Below, piece after piece: positions 9,477 to 18,755 of a stretch of DNA of 41,249 nucleotides. Position 1 is the first letter of the stretch, and every line of letters begins with the position of its first letter. Origin of the DNA: Methylotenera sp. (lineage in GTDB: Bacteria; Pseudomonadota; Gammaproteobacteria; Burkholderiales; Methylophilaceae); the NCBI GenBank assembly GCA_030652995.1, contig JAUSAG010000016.1, forward strand, positions 1-41,249, read 5' to 3'. Position numbers and translations under genes: made by a program. The notes below the pieces were generated by a model that was not told where the DNA came from, made no database searches, and saw nothing but the letters and a program-made list of their open reading frames with translations.

Positions 9477-11306
9477 TTACTGCACCTTGGGTGCTGCAGG
9501 CTCAGCGCCAATGACGCGGTTACGACCAGATTGCTTAGCTAAATAGAGCGCAGCGTCAGCGCGAGGTAAAATGCTGTCTGCATCCTCTCCTGTGACTCTC
9601 TCAGCCACGCCAGCGCTAAAGGTAATAAGTACGCGTTCATTGTTATGCAGAAAAAAGTTTTTGGTTAGCTCGCGTTGTAACCCTGAGATCACCTCTACTG
9701 CATCATCTTGTTTCGAGCCGGGTAATAGAATCACAAACTCTTCACCGCCGTAGCGTGCTAGCACGTCAGTACTGCGCAAAATATCTTTCACTACCTTTGC
9801 TAAGTGCGCGAGCGCTTTATCGCCTGTGGAGTGACCTAATGTGTCGTTAATTTTTTTGAAATGGTCAATGTCGAGCATGGCAAGTGATAGTGCTGTGTTA
9901 TGTCGGTCAGCACGATCAAACTCTCTGGTTAAAGCCTCGTCCATGCCGCGCCTATTCAATGCGCCAGTTAAAAAGTCCTCGTGTGCCACTTCGCTAATGT
10001 AATCAAGTTTGACGGTGAGTTCAACAATTTGCTTTTCTGCAAATTCTACTTTTTTCTGCGTTTCTTGCAGGGCTTCATGATTTTGTTTAGCGTCTTCGTT
10101 CATTGCGCTGATGTCGACCACCAAGCTTTCGAGGATGGCGCTCAGTTCTGCAATGTTTTCAGTTGCGTTAATCTGGTCGTGGTAGGTTTGAATCTTGCTT
10201 TGATAGCTTCCAGTGCTGACGGTGATGTCCGCTAGGCGACTTACAAAGGTGCTGACCATGCTTCTTAGTGTTTCTTTTGCGGCAAGTAGTCCAGGCTTGA
10301 TGTTAGATTGTTTGAAAATCAACTCTTTCAGGCTACTTTCAGCATTGTAAACAGCGTCGATGTTAAGGGGTTTGGAAATAATCTCTTGAACAATCGCTAA
10401 TTGGCCGTGTAGCCATTTATCCTCAATTGTGAGTTCACCCATGCTAGAAACCAGTAGGCGCAGTATCTGTATAAGCGCTTCTTGCATGCGATGCTGAGAA
10501 TCGTTTTGCATTTCAGCGCGTAACAATGTGGACTTTAACGCATCGTTCAGTTTTTCTACCTCTTCAATGGTTTCAGTCGCTTCCGCACGTTTGATTAGCG
10601 CTTGGATTCTGGCGAGCGCACTTGGTATTTCTGCAAATTGAGGAGCAACCACTAAATTGATAGTTCTAATCAACATGTCGCGCCAAGCTGTTGCAACTAA
10701 TTTGTTGTCGTTGTTACTACTTGCTGAACTTGCCTCATGCGCTTTTACTGGCGGTGTTGATGGTACGGGGGCGGTGCTTGATATTGCAGACTGCTCAACG
10801 GCTGGCGTTTCGATGCCAGCTTGCCCGTCGCCCCATGAGGTGATGAGGGCCTGAATTTTTTGACCTAACTGGGCGGAGTCATTGCCAAAATGGAGAATTA
10901 CATGATTAATACCATCTTTTTTGCGACTCAAGGTTAAACCGCTGTGGTTTACGTCTAACTGTTTTAACAGGTAGCGTAGCAGCGCGCCCCATTTGACGGT
11001 GTCCTCAGTGTTTGCATCCTGTTGAAACAGGGTGCGCAGTTGGGTTTCTAAATTAGATGCGTCCTGTCTCTCAACTAAAGTTGCAATTTTTTTCGCGATA
11101 GATGTGTATTGAGGGTTATTTTGCCCCTTCTCTTGCAGTACTTTTTCAAGAGATGTGTTGAGTATGGCTGACTGTTTGCTAGGTCGGATGCCAGAAATTT
11201 CATCGTAAACACGACGGTAATTTTCAGGCGTCGGTGGGCTTTGAATTTTTGAAAGCTTAATAAGCGTTTGACGCGCTAACTCTAGAGGTGTTAATTTTTG
11301 TTCCAT
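9477..11306 (-). CDS. Diguanylate cyclase (GGDEF) with long coiled-coil N-terminus
   Basis: A 609-residue protein without membrane segments. The N-terminal part begins TPLELARQTLIKL, contains a proline/serine/alanine linker (about residues 165-200), and continues as long helical/coiled-coil sequence to about 440. The C-terminal GGDEF domain has the active site RYGGEEF, and the product-inhibition I-site RSTD lies five residues before it. It should make c-di-GMP from two GTP and be feedback-controlled. The N-terminal region recurs in betaproteobacterial cyclases, but its signal is unknown. It is transcribed alone, convergent with the 9103 gene. Confidence 0.93.
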   Translation of the reverse strand: MEQKLTPLELARQTLIKLSKIQSPPTPENYRRVYDEISGIRPSKQSAILNTSLEKVLQEKGQNNPQYTSIAKKIATLVERQDASNLETQLRTLFQQDANTEDTVKWGALLRYLLKQLDVNHSGLTLSRKKDGINHVILHFGNDSAQLGQKIQALITSWGDGQAGIETPAVEQSAISSTAPVPSTPPVKAHEASSASSNNDNKLVATAWRDMLIRTINLVVAPQFAEIPSALARIQALIKRAEATETIEEVEKLNDALKSTLLRAEMQNDSQHRMQEALIQILRLLVSSMGELTIEDKWLHGQLAIVQEIISKPLNIDAVYNAESSLKELIFKQSNIKPGLLAAKETLRSMVSTFVSRLADITVSTGSYQSKIQTYHDQINATENIAELSAILESLVVDISAMNEDAKQNHEALQETQKKVEFAEKQIVELTVKLDYISEVAHEDFLTGALNRRGMDEALTREFDRADRHNTALSLAMLDIDHFKKINDTLGHSTGDKALAHLAKVVKDILRSTDVLARYGGEEFVILLPGSKQDDAVEVISGLQRELTKNFFLHNNERVLITFSAGVAERVTGEDADSILPRADAALYLAKQSGRNRVIGAEPAAPKVQ

Positions 11307-11419
11307 ATAACCTTATTGACCATGTACCCGTTTGGGTAATTGTTACACGACGTTATAATTAGAACAAGTAAGAATATCACAAGCGACTGTAATTACTTGA
11401 GTAGGCGCTTGATATAGGC

Positions 11420-11450
11420 AAAAAAAATGACCCGATTAAGGGCCATTTTT
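11420..11450 (-). terminator. Rho-independent terminator of the cold-shock gene
   Basis: Read on the minus strand, AAATGGCCC and GGGTCATTT pair (one G-U) around a short TTAATC loop, followed by a run of T. It begins 18 bases after the cold-shock gene stop. A T-run also lies on the other strand, so it may act both ways. Confidence 0.8.
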
Positions 11451-11468
11451 ATTGGATTCTTTAAAGTA

Positions 11469-11672
11469 CTAAACCTTCTGAATGTTAGAAGCTTGTTTAC
11501 CTTTTGGTCCATCAGTTACGTCGAAAGTAACGCGATCGTTTTCTTTTAAGCTTTTGTAGCCACTATCAACGATTGCTGAGAAATGTGCGAATAAATCGTC
11601 ACCACCTGCGTCAGGTGTAATGAAACCAAAACCTTTAGAATCATTAAACCATTTTACTAAACCTGTTGCCAT
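11469..11672 (-). CDS. CspA-family cold-shock protein
   Basis: A 67-residue single cold-shock domain, the normal length. It has the RNA-binding motifs KGFGFITP (RNP1) and DLFAHFSAI (RNP2) and starts [17 protein letters not shown]. It binds single-stranded RNA and DNA and melts RNA structure. The gene has a promoter about 110 bases upstream and so a long AT-rich leader, as expected for cold-regulated csp genes. It is divergent from the second infA. Which csp paralogue it is cannot be decided from one copy. Confidence 0.95.
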   Translation of the reverse strand: MATGLVKWFNDSKGFGFITPDAGGDDLFAHFSAIVDSGYKSLKENDRVTFDVTDGPKGKQASNIQKV

Positions 11673-11780
11673 ATCTTATTCCATACTCTTAAAAAAGGGA
11701 GGCACCCTGAAAGTTCGGGTTTTTAAACACAATCAATCTTAAAAAGACTAAAAGATTAAAAATTCAAACGCCTAGAATGC

Positions 11781-11809
11781 TTTTTACGGGTAAATAATGC
11801 CTGTGTCAA
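11781..11809 (-). promoter_or_regulatory. Predicted sigma-70 promoter of the cold-shock gene, with overlapping inverted repeat
   Basis: On the minus strand TTGACA (11804-11809) and TAAAAA (11781-11786) are separated by 17 bases. The inverted repeat AAATAATGC (11792-11800) / GCATTATTT (11810-11818) straddles the -35 box, like an operator. The start would lie near 11775, leaving a leader of about 100 bases. Confidence 0.55.
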
Positions 11810-12042
11810 GCATTATTTTAATTATTTTTATATGGTTTCTGTAGGGATAGGCTGTTTTTTTTAGTTTAATCATGCTGTTAGCTTGCATAATTGAGCTTGT
11901 AGGGCTATAGTTCGCTCCGCGTTTGGTAGTGCTTACGCTATTGTATATTTTTTCCACTATTCCTGCGCTTTTAATGTTGCTACAAACTCATTTAGGTTGT
12001 TGCTTCAACTGCGGGTCTTAAATGATGATTGGAGTAATAGCC

Positions 12043-12303
12043 TTGGCTAAAGAAGAATTGATTGAAATGAGCGGTGTTGTGATGGAAATTCTACCGGATT
12101 CGCGTTATCGCGTAACGTTAGATAACGGCCATTCACTTATTGCCTATACTGGCGGTAAAATGAAAAAGAACCACATTCGTATTTTGGCGGGTGATAAAGT
12201 GACCCTTGAGTTGTCGCCGTATGATGTAAACAACGGGCGTATCACTTTTAGACATATTGAAAATACTGGCTCGACTTATACGCCAAGAAAACGTACTTAT
12301 TAA
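12043..12303 (+). CDS. infA: Translation initiation factor IF-1 (second, extended type)
   Basis: An 86-residue S1/OB-fold protein that binds the 30S A site during initiation. It reads [15 protein letters not shown] from the TTG at 12043, which has GGAG eight bases upstream. The ATG at 12022 would add seven residues foreign to the family, so TTG is preferred. [31 protein letters not shown] is only loosely like the ribosomal-operon IF-1, and the C-terminus has a 10-15 residue basic/aromatic tail. Betaproteobacteria often carry such an extra IF-1 near cold-shock genes, as here (divergent cspA-type gene 370 bases away). Confidence 0.9.
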   Translation: MAKEELIEMSGVVMEILPDSRYRVTLDNGHSLIAYTGGKMKKNHIRILAGDKVTLELSPYDVNNGRITFRHIENTGSTYTPRKRTY

Positions 12304-12365
12304 TACACGTTGTTTATTTTAAAGATACGCTCAATTAAATAACTTTTTTAATTATAAGGTTATGT

Positions 12366-12417
12366 TAACAATGTTATTGGGTATCTATTTGTACCTTTTA
12401 ATAAAAGCTGATATTGT
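12366..12417 (+). promoter_or_regulatory. Candidate promoter of the metal-efflux operon with nearby palindrome
   Basis: TTGTAC (12389-12394) and TATTGT (12412-12417) are 17 bases apart. The palindrome TAACA-A-TGTTA (12366-12376) lies just upstream. The expected start falls almost on the ATG at 12425, which has no ribosome-binding site, so the message could be leaderless. No reporter or mapped start supports this. Confidence 0.3.
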
Positions 12418-12424
12418 GTAAGTC

Positions 12425-12826
12425 ATGTTTTTAGCCCTTAATAAAAAGAGTTTATGGACTATTGTGATTTGGTTTGCAGTTTTGCAAACTTTTTCACCGT
12501 TTATTCATGGGCATTTTGAGGCTGATTCACCCGCTCAGGGTGTAGGCTTGCATATCCACATGCCTGCATTTGAGCAAACAATTACCTTAGCCAGCGATAA
12601 AGTACATGTACTGCAAAATGCAAGTAATACTATTCATACTGTAGGCATTGATAAAGCCCTCATTAAAAGTGTAGATCTGTTACCACCCCCTGTATTTTCT
12701 GTTTTGCTGGTTTTGTTTTTATTTGTGCTAGCCACAAAATTTATTAGTATTAGTGTTGCCCGACTTCCCTCTCTCTCTTTATATCTCCGCCCGCAATCTA
12801 AGCCGCGGGCCCCGCCTTTTTCCTGA
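12425..12826 (+). CDS. Small membrane-anchored histidine-containing protein, CzcI-like by position
   Basis: A 133-residue protein not firmly recognised. It has an N-terminal hydrophobic segment (residues 10-28), then a region with histidines (HGHFEADSP, GLHIHMP), a second membrane segment (about 87-108), and a basic proline-rich tail. It is the first gene before czcC/B/A, the place where CzcI-type small proteins occur in metal-resistance operons. The two membrane segments and the histidines fit a periplasmic metal-sensing or regulatory role, but that is inference. No ribosome-binding site is visible before the ATG. Confidence 0.7.
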   Translation: MFLALNKKSLWTIVIWFAVLQTFSPFIHGHFEADSPAQGVGLHIHMPAFEQTITLASDKVHVLQNASNTIHTVGIDKALIKSVDLLPPPVFSVLLVLFLFVLATKFISISVARLPSLSLYLRPQSKPRAPPFS

Positions 12827-12944
12827 CTTAATCAAGTGTTAAAGTATTTGCGTTAGCGCAAGTGCTATTTTGATATTATTTCATTCGGCTATGCACCATT
12901 AACTTAAAAATGGCGTTAGCTTCAAAATGAAATCAGGAGAATTC

Positions 12945-14201
12945 ATGCGACATTTCATCCAAATTTTTCTGTCGATCACGGTACTGCTATCGACAGCTCA
13001 TATCGCATTGGCCGAGCCAGCCCAACATGACCTTGGTCACATTGATGAGCTTAGAATAAACCCAAATTTACAGCTAAGTGAAGTGCTAGAGAAAACATAC
13101 GCTCGTCATCCAAGGCAGGCAGGAATAAAGTCCCTTGATTCAGTCGTATCTGCTAGAAAATTAGTCGCGAGTGCGATTTTGCCAACAGCGCCATCCGTTA
13201 CACTATTTCATCAGAATGACACGTTGGGCAGTGGTCGTGGCGAGCGTGAGTGGCAGGCCGATCTTGAGTTGCCGATTTGGTTGCCCAAGCAGCGAGATAA
13301 CCGGCTCAAGGTTGCTGATGCAAGCAAGTCTAGTGTATCTGCCAGCCGAGAAAGTTTTAAATTGCAGGTGGCAGGACAATTACGAGAAGCTTTGTGGGAT
13401 ATTGCCATGAATGACAACCTGCTTGAATTAGCAGACAATCAATTGACGCTTGCCAATCAATTGCAGATGGATGTTGAAAAGCGCCATCAGGCAGGAGAGA
13501 TGGCTAAAACCGACGTGATGTTTGCGCAGCAGGAAACTTTGCGTGCCGAGAAAGAGAAATTACGCGCAGAGGCCGAGGTCATGCACGCGCGACATCGTTA
13601 TTACCTGCTGACAGGGTTGCGTGAACTCCCAGCAAACTTTGAGGAGAAGCAATCCTTACTCGAAAATTACGATCAGTCGCCGATTTGGCTTGAGGCGCAG
13701 TCTAAAGTTGGTTTGGCTGATAGCGAAAGGGCGCTCGCGCAGGTTGAGAGTAGTGAAAACCTTCAGGTGTCTTTGAATATGCGCAGCATAAAAGGGGGGT
13801 TTGATAATCTACCAAATGAAAGTGTAGGTGTGAGATTGCGCATACCGTTTGGCAGTGAAGCACGTGCGGCGCCCTTAAAGGCCGCTGCTGAAGTGGGTTT
13901 TGGTAATGCCTTGAGTGAGCAGGAGTCACTCAAGCTGGCTTTAGAGGCTGCGATGCATGAGTCTGAGCATAATCTCAGTGTGAGTCGAGCGGAGCTAAAA
14001 CTTGCCAGTAAGCAGTTTGATATTGCTAAAGAAAGTGCAAGGCTAGCGCAAAAATCATTTCAACTAGGTGAGTCTGATTTAGTCAGTTTGTTGCGCGTGC
14101 AGGCACAAACTTTTGGAGCGGAGCGTGCATTCGCTACACGTAAAATTCAATTGCAGTGGGATATTGCCCGCTACAACCAAACCGTAGGAGTACTTCCATG
14201 A
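12945..14201 (+). CDS. Outer membrane channel of heavy-metal RND efflux system (CzcC type)
   Basis: A 418-residue TolC/OEP-family protein that forms the outer membrane tunnel of a tripartite exporter. The signal peptide ends after AHIALA. The rest consists of long alternating helices with heptad character (residues about 130-240 and 330-410), typical of OEP proteins. ATG 12945 has AGGAG seven bases upstream; the ATG at 12927 adds six residues and removes that fit. The stop overlaps the next start (ATGA), showing tight coupling to the adaptor gene. Confidence 0.9.
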   Translation: MRHFIQIFLSITVLLSTAHIALAEPAQHDLGHIDELRINPNLQLSEVLEKTYARHPRQAGIKSLDSVVSARKLVASAILPTAPSVTLFHQNDTLGSGRGEREWQADLELPIWLPKQRDNRLKVADASKSSVSASRESFKLQVAGQLREALWDIAMNDNLLELADNQLTLANQLQMDVEKRHQAGEMAKTDVMFAQQETLRAEKEKLRAEAEVMHARHRYYLLTGLRELPANFEEKQSLLENYDQSPIWLEAQSKVGLADSERALAQVESSENLQVSLNMRSIKGGFDNLPNESVGVRLRIPFGSEARAAPLKAAAEVGFGNALSEQESLKLALEAAMHESEHNLSVSRAELKLASKQFDIAKESARLAQKSFQLGESDLVSLLRVQAQTFGAERAFATRKIQLQWDIARYNQTVGVLP

Positions 14202-15301
14202 ATTATTTTTATAAGAATTACTTTGTATTGCTAAGTGCCGCTTTGGTTGCTTTAATCAATACCGCACAGGCGGCAGATGTGGTGATGACTGCAACGCAGC
14301 AACAGAGCCTAGGCGTTAGCGTCAGCACCATAGGTAAAAACACGGTGTTAAGTAGCCGTCGTTTTCCTGCAGAAATCGTCGTGCCGGTGGGGCAAGAGCG
14401 TGTAGTAAGCGCACCGCAGTCTGGTTTGTTAGATCAGCTCTATGTTGCAGCAGGGCAAAGTGTTAAAAAAGGGCAAGTGATTGCCCATTTAATCAGCCCG
14501 GATTTACTAAACTTGCAACGAGATTATTTGCAAGCGCAAACGCAAAAAAAGTTGGCAGCCAAAAGCTTATCTCGAGATGTTGAGCTATTAAAAGATGGCA
14601 TTATTCCGCAGCGCCGTTATTTAGAAACCGAAAGCACGCATGAAGAAGCCAGCGCTGCATTAGCTCAGCGTAAGCAAGCTTTAAATTTAGTTGGCATGAG
14701 CGATGTTGCTATTCGCAAGTTAAGTCCCACTTCGGGCATGACAAGCGGCATTAGCATCATGGCGCCGATGGACGGTCAAGTATTAGCGCAAATGGTTACC
14801 AGCGGTCAGCGTGTGGACATGGCGATGCCCCTGTATAGAATTGCTAAATTAAACCCACTTTGGCTGGAGATCCGTGCGCCTCTTGAAGGTCTGCCGTTTG
14901 TGAAAGAAGGTATGCCAGTGCAAATTCCTAAATTGCAGGCAAGTGGTAAGTTGATTGCAGTCATCCGTAGTGTGAATAAAGCAGACCAAACCTTGCACTT
15001 GCGTGCAGAAATCACCACAGGTGCTGAAAAGCTATCGCCAGGACAGATTGTAGAGGCTGAAATTAGCCTTGGAGGGCAATCGCAACATTTTAGCGTGCCA
15101 AAATCTGCGCTGGCAAGGCAAGGTACTGCGGCTGTCGTGTTTGTACAAACAAAAGTTGGGTTTAGTCCGCTCACAGTAAAAGTAATTTCTGAGCAGGGCG
15201 ATGAGGCGATTGTAGATGCAGCGTTTAAGGGCGATGAAAAAATTGCAGTGACAGGCATTGCGGCTATCAAAGGTGCCTGGTTAGGTTTGGGTGGCGAATG
15301 A
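14198..15301 (+). CDS. Periplasmic adaptor (membrane fusion) protein of RND efflux (CzcB type)
   Basis: A 367-residue adaptor with signal peptide (cleavage after NTAQA). The lipoyl/barrel-sandwich half motifs are SGLLDQLYVAAGQSVKKGQVIAHL and APMDGQVLAQMVTSGQRVD, with a helical hairpin between them (about residues 110-160) and beta-barrel and membrane-proximal domains after. It bridges the RND pump and outer channel. ATG 14198, preceded by TAGGAG, overlaps the czcC stop. There is no histidine-rich N-terminal metal-binding extension as in some CzcB proteins. Confidence 0.92.
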   Translation: MNYFYKNYFVLLSAALVALINTAQAADVVMTATQQQSLGVSVSTIGKNTVLSSRRFPAEIVVPVGQERVVSAPQSGLLDQLYVAAGQSVKKGQVIAHLISPDLLNLQRDYLQAQTQKKLAAKSLSRDVELLKDGIIPQRRYLETESTHEEASAALAQRKQALNLVGMSDVAIRKLSPTSGMTSGISIMAPMDGQVLAQMVTSGQRVDMAMPLYRIAKLNPLWLEIRAPLEGLPFVKEGMPVQIPKLQASGKLIAVIRSVNKADQTLHLRAEITTGAEKLSPGQIVEAEISLGGQSQHFSVPKSALARQGTAAVVFVQTKVGFSPLTVKVISEQGDEAIVDAAFKGDEKIAVTGIAAIKGAWLGLGGE

Positions 15302-18300
15302 TGTTAGCTAAACTCATCCAATTTGCGCTCACGCAGCGCTTACTCATGCTGATTCTCACGCTAGGTTTGGCGGCGGCTGGCACGCTGGCTTATCAATCCT
15401 TACCGATTGATGCGTTTCCTGATGTTTCTTCAACGCAGGTAAAAATCATTATTAAAGCGCCTGGCATGACGCCAGAAGAAGTCGAAGCACGCATTACCGC
15501 ACCGATTGAAGTTGAAATGCTGGGGATCCCACATCAGGTTGGCTTGCGTGCGGTGGCTAAGTATGCGCTCACTGACATTACGGTAGATTTTAAAGATGGC
15601 ACTGATATTTACTGGGCACGGCAACAGGTGGCAGAGCGCTTGAATGCGGTATGGGGCAACTTACCCGCTGATATTTCAGGCGGTATGGCGCCATTAACCA
15701 CGCCTTTGGGCGAAATGTTCATGTTTACGGTGGAAAGCGACACGCTGAGTTTGCAAGAAAAACGTAGCTTGCTCGACTGGGTAATTCGCCCACAATTGCG
15801 CACGGTGCCAGGGGTGGCCGATGTGAATGCGCTAGGTGGTTTAGTCCGCAGTTTTGAAATTGTGCCGGACAACGCACGCATGTATGCGCGTGGTGTGGCT
15901 ATTGATAGACTGCAAAACGTGTTAGAAAACAATAATCGTAACGGTGGTGCTGGCAGGTTAAGTGATGGCGAAGGTTCATTGCTAGTGCGCGCTGAAGGCG
16001 GCTTTAAAACCATCGATGATGTTAAAAATACCATTGTGCGTAGCGAGCAAGGCATGTCTGTCAGAATTGCCGATGTTGCCGAGGTGCGAATAGGCTCACT
16101 GACGCGCTATGGGGCTGTAACCAGCAATGGCAAAGGTGAAGTAGTAGAAGGCTTGGTGTTAGGTTTACGCGGCGCCAATGCACAAAAGTTGGTCGAAGGC
16201 GTAAAAGCCAAGCTCGCTGAAATTGCGCCCAGCCTGCCCAAAGGCACTAACATTCATGTGTTTTATGATCGCGGTAATTTAGTGGAGCGTGCGATTAATA
16301 CCGTCACTAAGGCCTTATTAGAAGCGGTCGTTTTGGTGTTGATATTGCTGGTATTGTTTTTAGGTAACTTTAGAGCGGCGCTAACTATCGCCTTTATATT
16401 GCCATTGTCTGCATTATTCACTTTTTTACTCATGCGTAATTTTGATATGTCAGCTAATTTAATGAGCCTGGGTGGCTTGACCATTGCCATTGGTATGCTG
16501 GTGGATGCAGCAGTGGTGGTGGTTGAGAACGTAGTTTCACATCTTGCAGACACTAAAAAAGCAGGTTCTCTGCCCCGAATGCATATTATCTATCGTGCCG
16601 TGCGTGAGGTCAGCGTGCCGGTTACAGCGGGTGTGTTAATTATTATTACCGTGTTTTTACCCTTACTTACGCTGCAAGGGCTTGAAGGCAAGCTGTTCAC
16701 GCCTGTTGCGCTGACTATTATGTTTGCACTGGCGGGGTCGTTATTTTTATCACTGACTGTGATCCCTGTGCTGGCTTCATTTTTACTCAAAGAAGTGAGT
16801 CATGAAGAACCGTGGTTGGTGAGAAAAGCGTTAAGCGTGTACGAGCCAATCCTTAAATGGTCTTTAGATCATGCCAAAGTGATTGTAATTGGTGCCTTTG
16901 TGTTGTTAGTGATTACCGGCGTTGTTTATACGCAAATTGGTAAAATCTTTATGCCCACTATGGATGAAGGTGATCTCATCATTGGTGTGGAGAAATTGCC
17001 GTCGATCAATCTGCAACAAAGCTTACTCACAGATATGAACGTGCAACGTGCTATTTTAAGCCAGGTGCCTGAGGTGAAAGGCGTGTTTTCCAGAGTAGGC
17101 TCAGACGAACTCGGGCTAGATCCTATGGGCTTAAATCAAACCGATAACTTTTTGATTTTAAAGCCTACCAGTGAATGGCGCATGAAAACCAAAGAGGGAC
17201 TCATCGACGAGTTACGCAAGGTGATGGCGCAAATGCCAGGTTTAGATTACAGCTTTACACAGCCCATTGACATGCGTGTGAATGAAATGATTTTAGGCGT
17301 ACGTGGGGATTTAGCCATTAAGATATTTGGTCCTGATTTAAAGGCACTCGATGCTAAAGCGCAACAAATCATCAGTATTTTGGACTCGATTAAAGGAAGC
17401 CAAGACGTTTATACGCCGCAAAATAGTGGTGTTCAATATCTGCAAATTAAAATAGACCGTGTAGCTGCAGGAAGGCTAGGTTTAGATATTGCTGAAATTG
17501 AAAACATCTTACTGGCGCAGCTTGAAGGCAAGCAGATCGGCATCGTGCAAGAAGGCCAAAAACGTACGCCAGTACTGCTTCGAGGCAGTGCAGACTTGCG
17601 TGCTTCACCGTCAGATTTCGGTAACTTAATGCTCACCTTGGACAATGGCACCAACGTGCCACTTTCAGCTGTGGCCAAAATAGCGCGTGAAGAAGGCCCA
17701 GTAAAAGTGGATAGAGAGCGAGGCGTGCGTATGGTGGTGGTGACCGCGAATATCCGCGACCGCGATTTAGTCGGCTTTGTAGAAGAAACCCGGCAGCGCA
17801 TCGATAGCGAAGTGAAGCTGGAAGAGGGCTACTCCATCAAGTTGGGTGGCCAGTTTGAAAATCAGCAACGTGCCGCAACGCGATTAGCTATTGTCGTACC
17901 TGTCGCTATCGGCTTGATTTTCTTATTATTATTTGCCACTTTTGGCTCAATCAAGCAAGCCTTACTAATCTTATCTAACATTCCATTTGCCATGATCGGC
18001 GGTGTGTTTGGTTTATGGATTTCAGGCGAGTATTTATCTGTGCCTGCTTCAGTTGGCTTTATTGCCTTGCTGGGGATTGCGGTGTTGAACGGCGTGGTGA
18101 TGGTGAGTTACTTTAACCTGTTGGCAGCCCAAGGGATGGATCAGTTAAGTATTGTGATTGAAGGTGCAAAACGCCGACTAAGACCGGTGTTGATGACAGC
18201 AAGTATTGCTGCATTTGGTTTGGTGCCACTGTTATTTGCTACCGGCCCAGGCTCTGAGATTCAAAAGCCACTCGCGATTGTGGTGATTGGTGGATTGGTG

Positions 18301-18360
18301 ACTTCAACCGCGCTTACCTTGGTATTGCTGCCCATTTTTTATCGACGATTTTTTAAGTAG
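15298..18360 (+). CDS. Heavy-metal RND efflux pump (CzcA/HME family)
   Basis: A 1020-residue proton-driven pump with the usual 12 membrane segments and two large periplasmic loops. It starts KLIQFALTQRLLMLILTLGL and ends in RRFF. Membrane segment 4 reads AIGMLVDAAVVVVEN: the proton-relay D403 and E410 are present, but the first aspartate of CzcA's DFG..DGA motif is A397. The pore region after DMRVNE resembles divalent-metal pumps rather than the methionine cluster of CusA. So it belongs to the heavy-metal group but is not classical HME1 CzcA, and the ion cannot be fixed. Its start overlaps czcB by four bases. Confidence 0.93.
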   Translation: MMLAKLIQFALTQRLLMLILTLGLAAAGTLAYQSLPIDAFPDVSSTQVKIIIKAPGMTPEEVEARITAPIEVEMLGIPHQVGLRAVAKYALTDITVDFKDGTDIYWARQQVAERLNAVWGNLPADISGGMAPLTTPLGEMFMFTVESDTLSLQEKRSLLDWVIRPQLRTVPGVADVNALGGLVRSFEIVPDNARMYARGVAIDRLQNVLENNNRNGGAGRLSDGEGSLLVRAEGGFKTIDDVKNTIVRSEQGMSVRIADVAEVRIGSLTRYGAVTSNGKGEVVEGLVLGLRGANAQKLVEGVKAKLAEIAPSLPKGTNIHVFYDRGNLVERAINTVTKALLEAVVLVLILLVLFLGNFRAALTIAFILPLSALFTFLLMRNFDMSANLMSLGGLTIAIGMLVDAAVVVVENVVSHLADTKKAGSLPRMHIIYRAVREVSVPVTAGVLIIITVFLPLLTLQGLEGKLFTPVALTIMFALAGSLFLSLTVIPVLASFLLKEVSHEEPWLVRKALSVYEPILKWSLDHAKVIVIGAFVLLVITGVVYTQIGKIFMPTMDEGDLIIGVEKLPSINLQQSLLTDMNVQRAILSQVPEVKGVFSRVGSDELGLDPMGLNQTDNFLILKPTSEWRMKTKEGLIDELRKVMAQMPGLDYSFTQPIDMRVNEMILGVRGDLAIKIFGPDLKALDAKAQQIISILDSIKGSQDVYTPQNSGVQYLQIKIDRVAAGRLGLDIAEIENILLAQLEGKQIGIVQEGQKRTPVLLRGSADLRASPSDFGNLMLTLDNGTNVPLSAVAKIAREEGPVKVDRERGVRMVVVTANIRDRDLVGFVEETRQRIDSEVKLEEGYSIKLGGQFENQQRAATRLAIVVPVAIGLIFLLLFATFGSIKQALLILSNIPFAMIGGVFGLWISGEYLSVPASVGFIALLGIAVLNGVVMVSYFNLLAAQGMDQLSIVIEGAKRRLRPVLMTASIAAFGLVPLLFATGPGSEIQKPLAIVVIGGLVTSTALTLVLLPIFYRRFFK

Positions 18361-18369
18361 GGGTGGAAT

Positions 18370-18708
18370 ATGACACAAGATACAACTTTGCAACACTCAG
18401 TACCGCAAGGTCTTTTAATTCTCATTGCACCACCTGATTTAGAAGAAACATTAATTGATATCCTGTTACAACAAACCGCAATTTCTGGCTTTACAAGCAG
18501 TCATGTCAGTGGCCATGGTGGCAGCCATGGAGAAAGCGCGGTAAAGCTGAGCATCATGGAGCAAGTGACGGGCAGGCAACAGCGCGTGCAATTTATGCTA
18601 CATGCCGCGCTTATTGATTTGCAAAATCTAGCCGCGAGCCTTAAGACGCAGTTTAAAAGTACGGATATACACTATATATTGATGCCAATAGCAGAAATGC
18701 CAGCGTGA
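18370..18708 (+). CDS. DUF3240 protein of metal RND operon
   Basis: A 112-residue soluble protein of the DUF3240 family, which recurs at the end of CzcCBA-type operons and is predicted to have a PII/CutA-like ferredoxin fold. It contains a histidine-rich stretch (SSHVSGHGGSHGES) that could bind metal. A regulatory or metal-buffering role is inferred from context. It starts nine bases after the pump stop and is the last gene before the terminator. Confidence 0.85.
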   Translation: MTQDTTLQHSVPQGLLILIAPPDLEETLIDILLQQTAISGFTSSHVSGHGGSHGESAVKLSIMEQVTGRQQRVQFMLHAALIDLQNLAASLKTQFKSTDIHYILMPIAEMPA

Positions 18709-18730
18709 TGTAGAAGTCAGATGAAAAACA

Positions 18731-18755
18731 AAAAGCCGCAGTAATGCGGTTTTTT
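18731..18755 (+). terminator. Rho-independent terminator of the metal-efflux operon
   Basis: AAAAGCCGCA - GTAA - TGCGGTTTTTT is a GC-rich stem with tetraloop followed by T's, 22 bases after the DUF3240 stop. Confidence 0.88.

Noticed and set aside
11325-11338. Palindrome TACCC-GTTT-GGGTA before the diguanylate cyclase start
   Set aside because: Only 5-bp arms; expected by chance in a region this long.
12022-12042. Upstream ATG as the start of infA
   Set aside because: The TTG at 12043 matches the family N-terminus and has GGAG at correct spacing.
15609-16055. Minus-strand frame of 148 codons inside the RND pump gene
   Set aside because: Shadow of czcA; no start signal or recognisable domain.
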